Assembly (NCBI GenBank): GCA_052139695.1
Contig: JBKQWF010000307.1
Coordinates: forward strand, 62,001 to 126,000
DNA from: PLGF01 sp052139695
GTDB taxonomy: Bacteria; Verrucomicrobiota; Verrucomicrobiia; Limisphaerales; Palsa-1400
Reading direction: 5' to 3'
DNA length: 64,000 nt
Shown: positions 36,201 to 44,317 of the stretch, piece by piece
Layout: every line of letters begins with the position of its first letter
Numbering within the stretch: position 1 is the stretch's first letter
Notes under the pieces: model-generated
What the model saw: only the letters and a program-made list of their open reading frames with translations
The model's database searches: none
Told to the model about the DNA's origin: nothing
Position numbers and translations under genes: made by a program

Positions 36201-36905
36201 CGAGAGGCCGTTGGCGCGGAAGGCCTGGATGGCCATATCGCATTCGTCCATCATTTCGCGCAATTGCTCGTCCGTCAGCACGCGGATTTTGGCCACTTCA
36301 TGCGACGTGCGAAAGCCATCGAAGAAATGGAGAAACGGCACGCGGGATTCCAGGGTCGCGGCGTGGGCGATGCAGGCCAAATCTTGCGCCTCCTGCACGG
36401 AACCTGACGAAAGCATGGCAAAACCCGTTGACCGGCAAGCCATGACGTCGGAATGATCGCCAAAAATGGACAGCGCGTGCGTGGCCAGGCTGCGCGCGGT
36501 GACGTGCATGCAGAAGGGCAGCAATTCACCCGCGATTTTGTACATGTTCGGGATCATGAGCAACAAGCCTTGCGAGGCGGTGAAGGTGGTGCTCAACGCT
36601 CCCGATTGCAACATGCCGTGAACGGCGCCCGCCGCGCCTGCTTCGGACTGCATTTCCACCAATTGCGGCACGGCGCCCCAAAGATTGGGACGGGCGGCCG
36701 CCGACCATTGATCGCACCATTCCGCCATCGGCGACGAGGGCGTGATGGGGTAAATCGGGATGGTCTCGCTCAACCGGTAGGCGATGGAGGCAACGGCTTC
36801 ATTGCCGTCGAGCGTGGCAAATGGGCTTTCGACGAAATCGGTGGCGGCGACGGTGCGGACGCTCCGTTCATTTGCGCCGGCGATGGGAGTGGAAGATGTA
36901 TTCAT
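33261..36905 (-). CDS. nifJ: Pyruvate:ferredoxin (flavodoxin) oxidoreductase
   Basis: A 1214-residue single-chain enzyme that oxidises pyruvate and CoA to acetyl-CoA and CO2 and reduces ferredoxin or flavodoxin. Visible features in order: the N-terminal domain with IPIYPITPSSPMAEWCDQWS, the transketolase-like domain with IIIMGSGGETAQQ, a gamma/EKR region with FFGLGADGTVGANKNS, and two 4Fe-4S motifs (CIQCNKCVFVCP near residue 720, CTGCTLCEAVCP near 775). The C-terminal thiamine-binding domain has ACSGCGETAYLKLL near 848 for the proximal cluster and GGDGWAYDIGFGGLDH near 1000. Normal full length. It starts two bases after the nuoN stop with no obvious ribosome binding site, so it should be cotranscribed and translationally coupled to the complex I genes. 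Confidence 0.96.
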   Translation of the reverse strand: MNTSSTPIAGANERSVRTVAATDFVESPFATLDGNEAVASIAYRLSETIPIYPITPSSPMAEWCDQWSAAARPNLWGAVPQLVEMQSEAGAAGAVHGMLQSGALSTTFTASQGLLLMIPNMYKIAGELLPFCMHVTARSLATHALSIFGDHSDVMACRSTGFAMLSSGSVQEAQDLACIAHAATLESRVPFLHFFDGFRTSHEVAKIRVLTDEQLREMMDECDMAIQAFRANGLSPDHPRLRGTAQNPDVFFQAREACNPYYERLPLLVQDTMDRFAAVSGRKYRLFDYVGHPEADRVIIIMGSGGETAQQTAQWLSRHGEKVGVLRVRLYRPFAVEAFLEALPPTTRKIAVLDRTKEPGAIGEPLYMDVVTALRETHDTAWFGRETLVVGGRYGLSSKEFTPAMVKSVFDQLRLPKPLNHFTIGIFDDVSHKSLAWDPDFDIEADNTVRAVFFGLGADGTVGANKNSIKIIGEETDLYAQGYFVYDSKKSGAVTISHLRFGPELIQAPYLVKRANFVACHQWSFLDRYNVLDCAAERAVVLLNSPYGAADVWNRFSAETQATIIARKLRCYVIDAYQVAKATGMGGRINTIMQTCFFAISNVLPREEAIAQIKKAIRKTYGRKGDAVVQQNFAAVDQTLAALYEVELPAAVTAAPHQVSFIPEHAPDFVKRVTATMLANKGDLLPVSAFPVDGTWPTSTAKWEKRSIALEIPVWDSSICIQCNKCVFVCPHAAIRAKFYPASSLDGSPANFKAVDFRSQEWKGSKYSLQVSPEDCTGCTLCEAVCPVKSKTEPGRKALNMAPTQPLREQEHRNFEFFLNLPLPDRTRLAADVKGTQFLEPLFEFSGACSGCGETAYLKLLTQMYGDRLVIANATGCSSIYGGNLPTTPYSVNGDGRGPAWSNSLFEDNAEYGLGQRIGLEKQADFARHLARLLAPKLGDSFVDELLKAPQTNEAEIAAQRVRVKDLRQRLEKIEGMDASRLFALADSLVRKSVWIVGGDGWAYDIGFGGLDHVIAMNANVNILVLDTEVYSNTGGQQSKATPLGAAARFAVSGKATARKDLGLIAMSYGTAYVAQVALGAKDIQTVKAFEEAESYPGTSLIIAYGPCIEHGFDLGQGLEHQRVAVESGYWPLYRFDPRRVAEGKPGLRLDSAAPKLPLENLWSLERRFQMLAGKNPARGKELLEIAQADVLKKFAQYEQLSKTPAAAEALTKS

Positions 36906-36907
36906 AA

Positions 36908-38383
36908 TTAGAAAGGGGTGGAATTAAGGGCATGGGAAAGAATGCTGAGCAGCAAACCTGGCGCGCAGCCGAGAATAATAACAAGTCCCGCCAGCAGCAC
37001 GATGGCCAATTGCGCCGAGAGCGACGGACGGAGCACGACCGCGGACGGGGACGGATCGGCGGCGTAAATCTGTTTGAGAATCTGCAAGTAATAGTAAAGA
37101 GAGACCGCGCTTGCGGCCACGGCCAGGATTACCAACCACAGCAAACCGAGGTTGGGTGCGGCCCCAACCGCCGCGGTGAAGAGGTAGAATTTTCCAAAGA
37201 ACCCCGAAAGCGGCGGAATTCCCGCCAGGGACAGCATGAATACCAACATGCAGAAAGACAGCAACGGCGCGCGCCGGCTCAAGCCGGCGAAATCCGCCAA
37301 GTCGGCGCGGGCGTCGCTGTTTTCAACCACAGCGACGATCGCGAAGGAGCCGAGCACAGTCAGGGCGTAAGTGATGACGTAAAAGAGAAGCGGAGCCAGG
37401 CCGCGTTGCCCGGCCAGGAGCGCGATCATAGCGTAGCCGGCATGGGCGATGGCGGAATAAGCCAGCAAGCGTTTGACGTTGCGCTGCACAAGCGCGGCGA
37501 GATTGCCCGCCACCATTGAGACCACGGCCAGCGTGGCCAGCAGCGGCATCCAGCCCGGCAAGAAAGCTCCAAGAGACGCGCTGCCGCCGTTGCCGCCAAA
37601 GCCGGTGAGCAAAATTCTGGCCACGACAAAGAAGCCGGCAACCTTTGACCCCGAAGCAATGAAGGCCGCGATCGGCGTCGGCGCGCCTTGATAGACATCC
37701 GGGGCCCAAAAGTGGAACGGCGCCGCCGCCAGTTTAAAGGCAAACCCCACCAGGGTCATGACCAGCGCGACATAAAAAACAGGCTCCACCCCGCTCGATT
37801 GCAGTTTGACCGAGATCGCGCCCAGATCGATTTCTCCGGTGATGCCGTAGAGCAAACTAATCCCAAAGAGCGTGAAAGCCGCCGACATGCCGCCGAAGAG
37901 AAAGTACTTCAGCGCCGCCTCGGAGGAGGCCACGCTTGCTTTGTCCAACGCCGCCAGCGAATAAAGGCAAACACTGAGCAGTTCGAGCGCGGCGAAGATC
38001 ATGAGAAGATTTTCCGAGCTGATCAGGAGCATCAGCCCCGCCGTCGCCAACAGGAGCAAAGCGAAGTATTCGCCAATGTGGGCGGTGAATTTCCTGGCGA
38101 CGGGGAAAACCGCGCACACCCCGGCCAGCGCCAGCAGAACAACTTTAATGAGCTGGCTCAATGGGCTGGCGGAAAACATGGCCGCGCCCCGCGGCGGGGT
38201 GACCGCAAGAGTCAGCATGGCCGCAACGCAGGCCAGGCAAGTCAACATCCCGCAGGCCATCCAACGGTCGGTCAGGGTTTTGCGCCGTTTCAGGGCAAAA
38301 TCGGCGGCCAGAACCACAAATGCCGACGCGGCGATGACCGCTTCGGGGAGCAGCAAATGGGCCCATTGGAAATCGGGACTCAT
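36908..38383 (-). CDS. nuoN: NADH-quinone oxidoreductase-type complex I subunit N
   Basis: A 491-residue antiporter-like membrane subunit of complex I, the innermost of its Mrp-type pumps. TM5 keeps the acidic residue in FAALELLSVCLYSLAAL. KLAAAPFHFWAPDVYQGAP in the TM7-8 region, VKRLLAYSAIAHAGYAMI and SLAGIPPLSGFFGKFYLF are typical of NuoN. The frame is open to 38668, but the ATG at 38383 (MSPDFQWAHLLLPE) overlaps the preceding stop as ATGA and has AAAGGAG upstream. It lies between the second nuoM and nifJ. Confidence 0.95.
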   Translation of the reverse strand: MSPDFQWAHLLLPEAVIAASAFVVLAADFALKRRKTLTDRWMACGMLTCLACVAAMLTLAVTPPRGAAMFSASPLSQLIKVVLLALAGVCAVFPVARKFTAHIGEYFALLLLATAGLMLLISSENLLMIFAALELLSVCLYSLAALDKASVASSEAALKYFLFGGMSAAFTLFGISLLYGITGEIDLGAISVKLQSSGVEPVFYVALVMTLVGFAFKLAAAPFHFWAPDVYQGAPTPIAAFIASGSKVAGFFVVARILLTGFGGNGGSASLGAFLPGWMPLLATLAVVSMVAGNLAALVQRNVKRLLAYSAIAHAGYAMIALLAGQRGLAPLLFYVITYALTVLGSFAIVAVVENSDARADLADFAGLSRRAPLLSFCMLVFMLSLAGIPPLSGFFGKFYLFTAAVGAAPNLGLLWLVILAVAASAVSLYYYLQILKQIYAADPSPSAVVLRPSLSAQLAIVLLAGLVIILGCAPGLLLSILSHALNSTPF

Positions 38384-39873
38384 GTGGTCACTCCTTTCCA
38401 CAGAGGTTGCATGAGGGGGGAATTCAGCGCCGGTGTGATTAAATCCAGCAACAGTTTCGGATAAAGCCCGATCAACAAGGACGTGCCGAGAAGAACGCAG
38501 GCGCCTGTTCGCTCGGCGATGGAAATGGGAGCCATGCGCGCCGGCGGAAGAGAGGCCGGTGTCGAATCCTCGGCGTAGAAGGCTTTCAGCAAAGCGCGCC
38601 AGGTGTAAGCCACGCCGATCAAAATCCCCACCCCGGCAAAAATCGTAAAGAGCGGGAAGGCTTGCCATGCCCCCACCAGCACCTGCATTTCCGCGATAAA
38701 ACCGCTGAAGCCCGGCAGCCCCATGGAGGCCGCTCCGGCAATCGCAAAGGTTGCGGCGGCAAAGGGCAAAGTCCGGTTGAGGTTAAGCCGTTGCAGCTCC
38801 GTTAAATCCCGGCTATGGGCGCGGTCATAAACCATCCGTCCCACCACCGCGAAGAGCAGGCCGGCGATGATGCCATGAGAGAACATTTGCAAAATCGCGC
38901 CGCTCAACCCGACCTGGGTCAAAGTCATAAAACCCAGCAAGACAAAGCCCATGTGGCTGACGCTGGAGTAGCCGATGACGAATTTGAAATCCCGTTGCAC
39001 CAGCGCGACAGTCGCACCATAGACGATGCCGATGACCGCCAGCAGCGCAATCTCCTTGCGCCAGGTTTGCAGGCCAATCGGGAAAAGAGTCATGCCCACG
39101 CGCAAAGCCCCGTAAGCGCCCAACTTCATGACCACGCCGGCCAGCAGCATCGAAGCAGCCGTGGGCGCGGCCACGTGTCCGGTGGGCGCCCATGTGTGGA
39201 ACGGCCAGAGACCCGCCAAAACGGCGAAGCCGACAAACACCAGGAGAAACGCCCATTTCTGAAAGGCCGCCGGGAACGGAAATTGCGCCAAAACAGGCAG
39301 ATCAAAGGTGTGGCCACCGGCGACGACAAAAGCCGCGATCAGGCCGATCAACACCATCGCGCTGCCGATGAACGAATAAAGCACCAGTTTCATCGCGCCG
39401 TATTCGCGCCGGGTTGATCCCCAGCGGGCGATCAGAAAGTACTTTGGAATGATGGCCAGCTCGTAAAAGACGAAGAGGAGAAAAAGATCGAAACTGAGGA
39501 AGACGCCATAGATCGCGCCGATTAATCCAAGATAGAGCGCAAAGAATTCCTTGGTCCGGCTTTCGACGTTCCACGAAAACAAAATGCCGCAGACCGCGGC
39601 TATCCCGGTGAGCAGGACCAGTGTCACGCTGATGCCGTCCGCCGCGAGGTGATAGTGAATGCCAAGCTGCGGAATCCAGGCGGCATTGGCGATCTCCCAC
39701 AATTGGCCGTTGACCGTCCCTCGTTCACATTCCACCGCGCCTGCTAGGGCCAGGGCCAAGCCGGCCAAGGCGGTCAGGAGGGCGATGACCCGCGCCGGGC
39801 GCGAAGCGAGCGAAGGCCACAGCATCAAAAGCAATGACCCGATGAAAGAAATGTAAATAGTCCAGGCAATCAT
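38380..39873 (-). CDS. nuoM: Complex I subunit M, second copy
   Basis: A 497-residue antiporter-like subunit of NuoM type: AWIPQLGIHYHLAADGIS, the TM5 glutamate in FVFYELAIIPKYFLIARWG, PFHTWAPTGHVAAPTAASML, the lysine-bearing VQRDFKFVIGYSSVSHMGFV and GLPGFSGFIAEMQVL. It is the second of two adjacent nuoM genes and is clearly diverged from its neighbour, as in the segment STRREYGAMKLVLYSFIGSA where the other has PRRTAAAYQFFVYTLAGS. It starts three bases after the first copy and overlaps nuoN by four. An extra NuoM would add a fourth antiporter-like channel to the membrane arm. Confidence 0.93.
   Translation of the reverse strand: MIAWTIYISFIGSLLLMLWPSLASRPARVIALLTALAGLALALAGAVECERGTVNGQLWEIANAAWIPQLGIHYHLAADGISVTLVLLTGIAAVCGILFSWNVESRTKEFFALYLGLIGAIYGVFLSFDLFLLFVFYELAIIPKYFLIARWGSTRREYGAMKLVLYSFIGSAMVLIGLIAAFVVAGGHTFDLPVLAQFPFPAAFQKWAFLLVFVGFAVLAGLWPFHTWAPTGHVAAPTAASMLLAGVVMKLGAYGALRVGMTLFPIGLQTWRKEIALLAVIGIVYGATVALVQRDFKFVIGYSSVSHMGFVLLGFMTLTQVGLSGAILQMFSHGIIAGLLFAVVGRMVYDRAHSRDLTELQRLNLNRTLPFAAATFAIAGAASMGLPGFSGFIAEMQVLVGAWQAFPLFTIFAGVGILIGVAYTWRALLKAFYAEDSTPASLPPARMAPISIAERTGACVLLGTSLLIGLYPKLLLDLITPALNSPLMQPLWKGVTT
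38391..38397 (-). promoter_or_regulatory. Ribosome binding site deciding the nuoN start
   Basis: Read on the minus strand this is AAAGGAG, seven bases before the ATG at 38383. It selects MSPDFQWAHLLLPE as the NuoN N-terminus rather than the 95 codons open upstream, which only overlap the second nuoM out of frame. Confidence 0.75.
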
Positions 39874-39876
39874 GGC

Positions 39877-41430
39877 TTAGAAGCTTTTCACCATTTGCAA
39901 CACGGTCGGATTGGCCACGTCGATCAGGATTCGGGGGTAAATTCCCAGGATGAAAATGAGGACAATGGCGGGAGCGACGATCAACCGTTCCGCGGCTGTC
40001 AAATCCGTCCACCCCGCCCATTTTTTTGCCAGCGGACCGTTAAAAACCCGCTGCAGAATAGTCAAGACGAAAACCGCCGTAATCAGCAGGCCGAGCGTGG
40101 AAACGGGGGCCGCCCATGGCGCCAGCGGCAGGACGCCCTTGAAAATGAGAATCTCCCCGACAAACCCGCTCAGTCCCGGCAGTCCGAGCGAGGCAAAGAG
40201 CGTAATGCCCATCAGGCCATAGAAAACCGGCGCCACTTTTCCCAAGCCGCCAAAATCGTTCAGTCCGCGGTTGCCTCCGGCGCGTTGCTCGATCAATCCC
40301 ACGAAAAAGAAGAGACAGGCGGCGGTAATGCCATGATTGAACATTTGCACCATGACGCCGTTTAAAACCGCCGCTTTTTCGTCCGCCCATGACGCGCCCG
40401 GTGCGGTCAGTTGCGCGGCGGCGAATATTCCCATCAAGCAGTATCCAAGATGATTGATGGAAGAATAGGCGATAATCCGTTTCAGATCGGTTTGCGCGAA
40501 AGCTGCCGCGGCGGAGAAAACAATGGTGGCCACGGCCAGCCAGAGGAGCGGGGTTTGCATGGCGCGCATCGATTCCGGGAAGATCGGCAGGAGGATGCGC
40601 AGGAACCCATACACTCCCATCTTCGACATCGCCCCCGTCAGGACCATCGACGTGCCGGTGGGCGCTTCGGCATAGGCGTCGGGCAGCCACGTATGAAACG
40701 GCATCAGGGGAACCTTGACGGCAAAGCCAAACAGGGCGCCGAGAAAGACGGCCCCGGCCAGCGCCTCTTTGGAGGTGAAGAGAGACCCGCCCAGCTTGGC
40801 AAAGAGCGCGGAACTAAGGCCGCCATCGCGCGCGAGGCCGGCAAGTTGTCCGAAGTCAAAGAGGCCTGTTGCGGCATAAACCGCCAGGAAAGCCAGCAGC
40901 AAGGTCACACTGCCCGCCAGCGTATAGACGAAGAACTGATAGGCCGCCGCGGTTCGGCGCGGCCCGCCCCAAATCTTAATCAGGAAGAAAGCGGGAATGA
41001 GGCTCAATTCCCAGAAGAGAAACCAATGGACAAAATTGAGCGCGGTAAAAGTCCCAAAGAGGCCGCTTTCCAGAAAAAGGAGCAAGGAGAAATAGAGGCG
41101 GGCGTTGCGCTCCACGTTTCTTGAAGCCAGGATGGCAAAGGGAACCAAGAGCGCCGAGAGCAGCACCATCAGCATTCCGAGGCCGTCGATTCCCAAATGA
41201 TAATCGACCGCCAGAGACGGGATCCAGGCGGCGCGCTCGACAAACTGCATGCCGCCGTTGGAGCGGTCATAAGCGGTCCAAATCATCCCCGCCAACGCGA
41301 GTGCCGCCAGGCTGACGGCCATGCCCAGGGACCGGGCCAGCTTCGGCCGGTCTGCGCGGACCGCCAACAGGCCAAGGCCGCCGACTAGCGGGATGAGCGT
41401 CAAAATCGTGAGAACAGGCAATTGGTTCAT
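39877..41430 (-). CDS. nuoM: Complex I subunit M, first copy
   Basis: A 517-residue antiporter-like subunit. Typical NuoM motifs: AWIPSLAVDYHLGIDGLGML, the TM5 glutamate in LFWELSLIPAFFLIKIWGG, VPLMPFHTWLPDAYAEAPT, TDLKRIIAYSSINHLGYCLM and GLPGLSGFVGEILIFKG. The start at 41430 overlaps the nuoL stop (ATGA); twelve more upstream codons are open but lie inside nuoL. It is about 20 residues longer than the second copy and nearer in motif style to proteobacterial NuoM, so I take it as the canonical subunit. Confidence 0.95.
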   Translation of the reverse strand: MNQLPVLTILTLIPLVGGLGLLAVRADRPKLARSLGMAVSLAALALAGMIWTAYDRSNGGMQFVERAAWIPSLAVDYHLGIDGLGMLMVLLSALLVPFAILASRNVERNARLYFSLLLFLESGLFGTFTALNFVHWFLFWELSLIPAFFLIKIWGGPRRTAAAYQFFVYTLAGSVTLLLAFLAVYAATGLFDFGQLAGLARDGGLSSALFAKLGGSLFTSKEALAGAVFLGALFGFAVKVPLMPFHTWLPDAYAEAPTGTSMVLTGAMSKMGVYGFLRILLPIFPESMRAMQTPLLWLAVATIVFSAAAAFAQTDLKRIIAYSSINHLGYCLMGIFAAAQLTAPGASWADEKAAVLNGVMVQMFNHGITAACLFFFVGLIEQRAGGNRGLNDFGGLGKVAPVFYGLMGITLFASLGLPGLSGFVGEILIFKGVLPLAPWAAPVSTLGLLITAVFVLTILQRVFNGPLAKKWAGWTDLTAAERLIVAPAIVLIFILGIYPRILIDVANPTVLQMVKSF

Positions 41431-43436
41431 CCGCACCCCCAGATCAGCAAGAGCAACAATCCGCAAAAGCCCATGGCGATGGCGCGCAAGTAGCGTTGCG
41501 TTTGCCCGTTTTGGCAGCGGGCGGTCAGTTGGCCGGAGGCCCTCACGCCTTCGCAGCCGCCGTCGAAGCCCTGGTTGATCACAGCCTCATCCACTTTCCT
41601 GTCCACCTGTGAAATCAGCCGGGTCAAGCCGGCCACGAGTTTGACCGCGCCGCTCCAGATGGTGAGATCGAGCCAATTGGAAAAGCGGGCGAAAGCCGCG
41701 TTCAGCCGGATGACGGTGGCGTCGTAAAGTTCGTCAATAAACAATTTGCCGCGCAGCCAGGCAAAGAGGGTGGGTTGGAGCGTCTCCAATGGATCGGTCT
41801 CGCGGTGGGCCAGGGCGGCTTTGCCATAAATCCAGGCGCTGAGCCCTGCTCCGGCCAAAACGACGGCGGTGGAAAGGACCATGACCGGGATCTGGCCATC
41901 TTCCAGGAGTTTGGCCAAATCGAACGAAGCGCGCTCCCCGCTCAAATAGGAGGCGAACCACGGCCAAATCGGCGTTCCGGCAAATCCGACGATGATGGCA
42001 AACACTGCCAGGACAGCGAGCGGAAGAGTCATCGCCGGCGGACTTTCGTGGGCATGAGCGTCGGTTTTTCCATAGAAGACGTAACAAATCTGGCGCGTCA
42101 TATAAAAAGCGGTGAGAAAAGCCCCCGCGACGCCCAAGTAAAACGGAATCTGCGAAACCTGCCAGTGATGCGCCGAGTGCAAAATGGCGTCCTTGCTCCA
42201 AAAGCCCGAAAAGAACAGCGGGACACCGCAGAGGGCCATCGTCCCGACGGCATAGCAGGCGAAGGTCAGCGGCATCAGTTTTCGCAGGCCGCCCATTTTG
42301 CGAATGTCCTGTTCGGCGTGGCAGCCGTGAATGACCGAGCCGGCGCCGAGAAAGAGCAAGGCTTTGAAGAAGGCGTGTGTTGTCAAGTGAAACATCCCCA
42401 CGGAAACGCCGCCCATGCCCAAGCCCATCATCATGTATCCGAGCTGCGAAACCGTGGAATAGGCGAGAATGCGTTTGATGTCGTCTTGCGCCACCGCGAC
42501 GCAGGCGGCAAAAACCGCGGTAATGGCGCCCACCCAGGTGACCACTTGAAGCGCCGCCGGATTGACCCCGGCGCTCATCAGCGGGTACATGCGGGCCACG
42601 AGAAATACGCCGGCCGCCACCATCGTGGCGGCGTGGATGAGGGCGCTCACGGGCGTTGGTCCTTCCATCGCGTCTGGAAGCCAAACGTGCAAAGGCAACT
42701 GCCCGGATTTGCCAATGGCGCCGAAGAAAATCAGGATGGAGATGGCGCCGGACAACGTCAGCCCGCCGACGGTCGTCAAGGCCGCTAACCGGGTAAGGGT
42801 CGATTGTTCCAGGACACCGTGGCCCCCGTCATAGAAAAGCAGCGTGCCGGACTGAGCGTAGAGCCAGAGCATGCCAAGAAGAAATCCCAGGTCGCCAATC
42901 CGCGTGGTGATAAACGCCTTCTTCGCCGCCGCCGCCGCGCTTGGTTTTTGATGCCAAAATCCGATCAACAAATACGAAGCCAGTCCAACCAGCTCCCAAC
43001 AGATGAACAACAGCAGGAGACTGTTCGAGATGACAATGCCAAGCATGGCGGCGGCGAACAATCCAAGGAAGCAAAAGAAGCGCGCGAAATTCTCGTCCCC
43101 CGCCATGTAAGCGGTGCTGTAGATGAAGATGAGCAGGCCAATGAACGTCACGACCAACAGCATGATGGCGGTCAAGGGGTCCAGCACCCAGCCCAGTTGC
43201 AGCGAGCTGTTGCCGAAAGCGAACCACTCAAAATTCCGCGTGGCGCGCGCGAGCTCCGGTCCGTGGTGCAATGTTGCGGCAAAGGCGGCGCAGGAAAGAA
43301 GCAAAGAAAGGCCCAGGGACCCGATCGCCAAGGCGGCGGCTAGACGCCGTTGCGATGGCTTCAGCAGCGCGCCCAATGCGGCCCCGGCCAGCGGCAGGAC
43401 CGGTATCAACCATAAATATTGGACAATGGCGTGCAT
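41427..43436 (-). CDS. nuoL: Complex I subunit L with an extended lateral-helix region
   Basis: A 669-residue distal antiporter-like subunit. Motifs include WVLDPLTAIMLLVVTFIG, the TM5 glutamate in FICWELVGLASYLLIGFW, QLPLHVWLPDAMEGPTPVSA, LIHAATMVAAGVFLVARMYP and AQDDIKRILAYSTVSQLGYM. The C-terminal part contains the lateral amphipathic helix that braces the membrane arm. From FIDELYDATVIR to the last membrane helix (YLRAIAMGFCGLLLL) it spans about 90 residues, against about 60 in the Escherichia coli protein as I recall it. That extra length is what would be needed to reach past an additional antiporter subunit. It lies three bases after nuoK. Confidence 0.95.
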   Translation of the reverse strand: MHAIVQYLWLIPVLPLAGAALGALLKPSQRRLAAALAIGSLGLSLLLSCAAFAATLHHGPELARATRNFEWFAFGNSSLQLGWVLDPLTAIMLLVVTFIGLLIFIYSTAYMAGDENFARFFCFLGLFAAAMLGIVISNSLLLLFICWELVGLASYLLIGFWHQKPSAAAAAKKAFITTRIGDLGFLLGMLWLYAQSGTLLFYDGGHGVLEQSTLTRLAALTTVGGLTLSGAISILIFFGAIGKSGQLPLHVWLPDAMEGPTPVSALIHAATMVAAGVFLVARMYPLMSAGVNPAALQVVTWVGAITAVFAACVAVAQDDIKRILAYSTVSQLGYMMMGLGMGGVSVGMFHLTTHAFFKALLFLGAGSVIHGCHAEQDIRKMGGLRKLMPLTFACYAVGTMALCGVPLFFSGFWSKDAILHSAHHWQVSQIPFYLGVAGAFLTAFYMTRQICYVFYGKTDAHAHESPPAMTLPLAVLAVFAIIVGFAGTPIWPWFASYLSGERASFDLAKLLEDGQIPVMVLSTAVVLAGAGLSAWIYGKAALAHRETDPLETLQPTLFAWLRGKLFIDELYDATVIRLNAAFARFSNWLDLTIWSGAVKLVAGLTRLISQVDRKVDEAVINQGFDGGCEGVRASGQLTARCQNGQTQRYLRAIAMGFCGLLLLLIWGCG

Positions 43437-43439
43437 CTC

Positions 43440-43754
43440 TCAGCCTTTAAGCGTGTCGAATTGCTCGGTTTGGATGGTTTTGCGATGACGGTAAATCGCA
43501 ATCACCAGGGCCAGCCCAACGGCCGCTTCCGCCGCCGCGATGGCGATGGAAAAAAGAGCGAACATCACCCCCGTCAACGCTTGCGGATGGGGGCCATAGC
43601 GCCAGAACGCGATAAAATTCACGTTGGCCGCGTTGAGCATCAATTCCAGGCCAATCAGAACAAGGATGGCGTTGCGGCGAAGGATGGCGCCCGCGAAACC
43701 AATGCTAAAGAGCGTCGCGCTGAAAACCAGGAAGGCAAAGAGCGGAGGGCTCAT
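43440..43754 (-). CDS. nuoK: Complex I subunit K
   Basis: A 104-residue three-helix membrane subunit, with conserved glutamates in the second and third helices (NAILVLIGLELMLNAANVNF and AIAAAEAAVGLALVIAIYR). Length is normal. It overlaps nuoJ by four bases and is followed by nuoL after three. It forms part of the proton-translocating E-channel next to NuoH. Confidence 0.95.
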   Translation of the reverse strand: MSPPLFAFLVFSATLFSIGFAGAILRRNAILVLIGLELMLNAANVNFIAFWRYGPHPQALTGVMFALFSIAIAAAEAAVGLALVIAIYRHRKTIQTEQFDTLKG

Positions 43755-44317
43755 CGCGGACTCTCCTCCAACTGGGGTTTGCGCCTCGGCAGGGAACGGC
43801 CGGTTTTTGGCGGAGCCGTCCGCTTCTCATCCAGAGCGATGATGACGGCGCCCACCAGGGCCGCCGTCAATAACAGGCCAACCGTTTCCAAAGGCAGCGC
43901 GTAACGCGTCATCAATTCCTCTCCAATGTCTTTGACTGGCGCCGCGACGCGTTGGGGGGCGAGGCGTCGCAGGCTGGGACTGGTGAGAATCGGCAGAACC
44001 AAGCAGCCCAGCATCAATCCGGCGACGGCGATGCCGGCCAGCCAGCCCGGTGAAATCGCGGAGGCGCCTAATTTGATGTCTGCTCCCCGGGTCAGCAGAA
44101 CCGTGAAAACAATCAAAATGGCGATGGCGCCGACATAGACGAGGATTTGCGCGAAGCCGACAAACTCCGCGTTGAGATCGAGGTAAATCAACGCCAGACC
44201 CGCGAACGCCGCCGCCGCGCTCAACGCGCAATGCACCAGGTTGCGCAAAGCCATCGCGCCGATGGCGCCAGCGAGCGTCAATGCGGCCAGGGGATAAAAT
44301 GCAAGTTCAGACGGCAT
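43751..44317 (-). CDS. nuoJ: Complex I subunit J
   Basis: A 188-residue five-helix membrane subunit recognised by LNAEFVGFAQILVYVGAIAI and LIVFTVLLT in TM3 and by ALPLETVGLLLTAALVGAVI in the last helix. The start at 44317 (MPSELAFYP) overlaps the nuoH 3' end by 11 bases; a longer frame to 44386 lies wholly within nuoH. The C-terminal tail is basic (KTGRSLPRRKPQ). Confidence 0.93.
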   Translation of the reverse strand: MPSELAFYPLAALTLAGAIGAMALRNLVHCALSAAAAFAGLALIYLDLNAEFVGFAQILVYVGAIAILIVFTVLLTRGADIKLGASAISPGWLAGIAVAGLMLGCLVLPILTSPSLRRLAPQRVAAPVKDIGEELMTRYALPLETVGLLLTAALVGAVIIALDEKRTAPPKTGRSLPRRKPQLEESPR

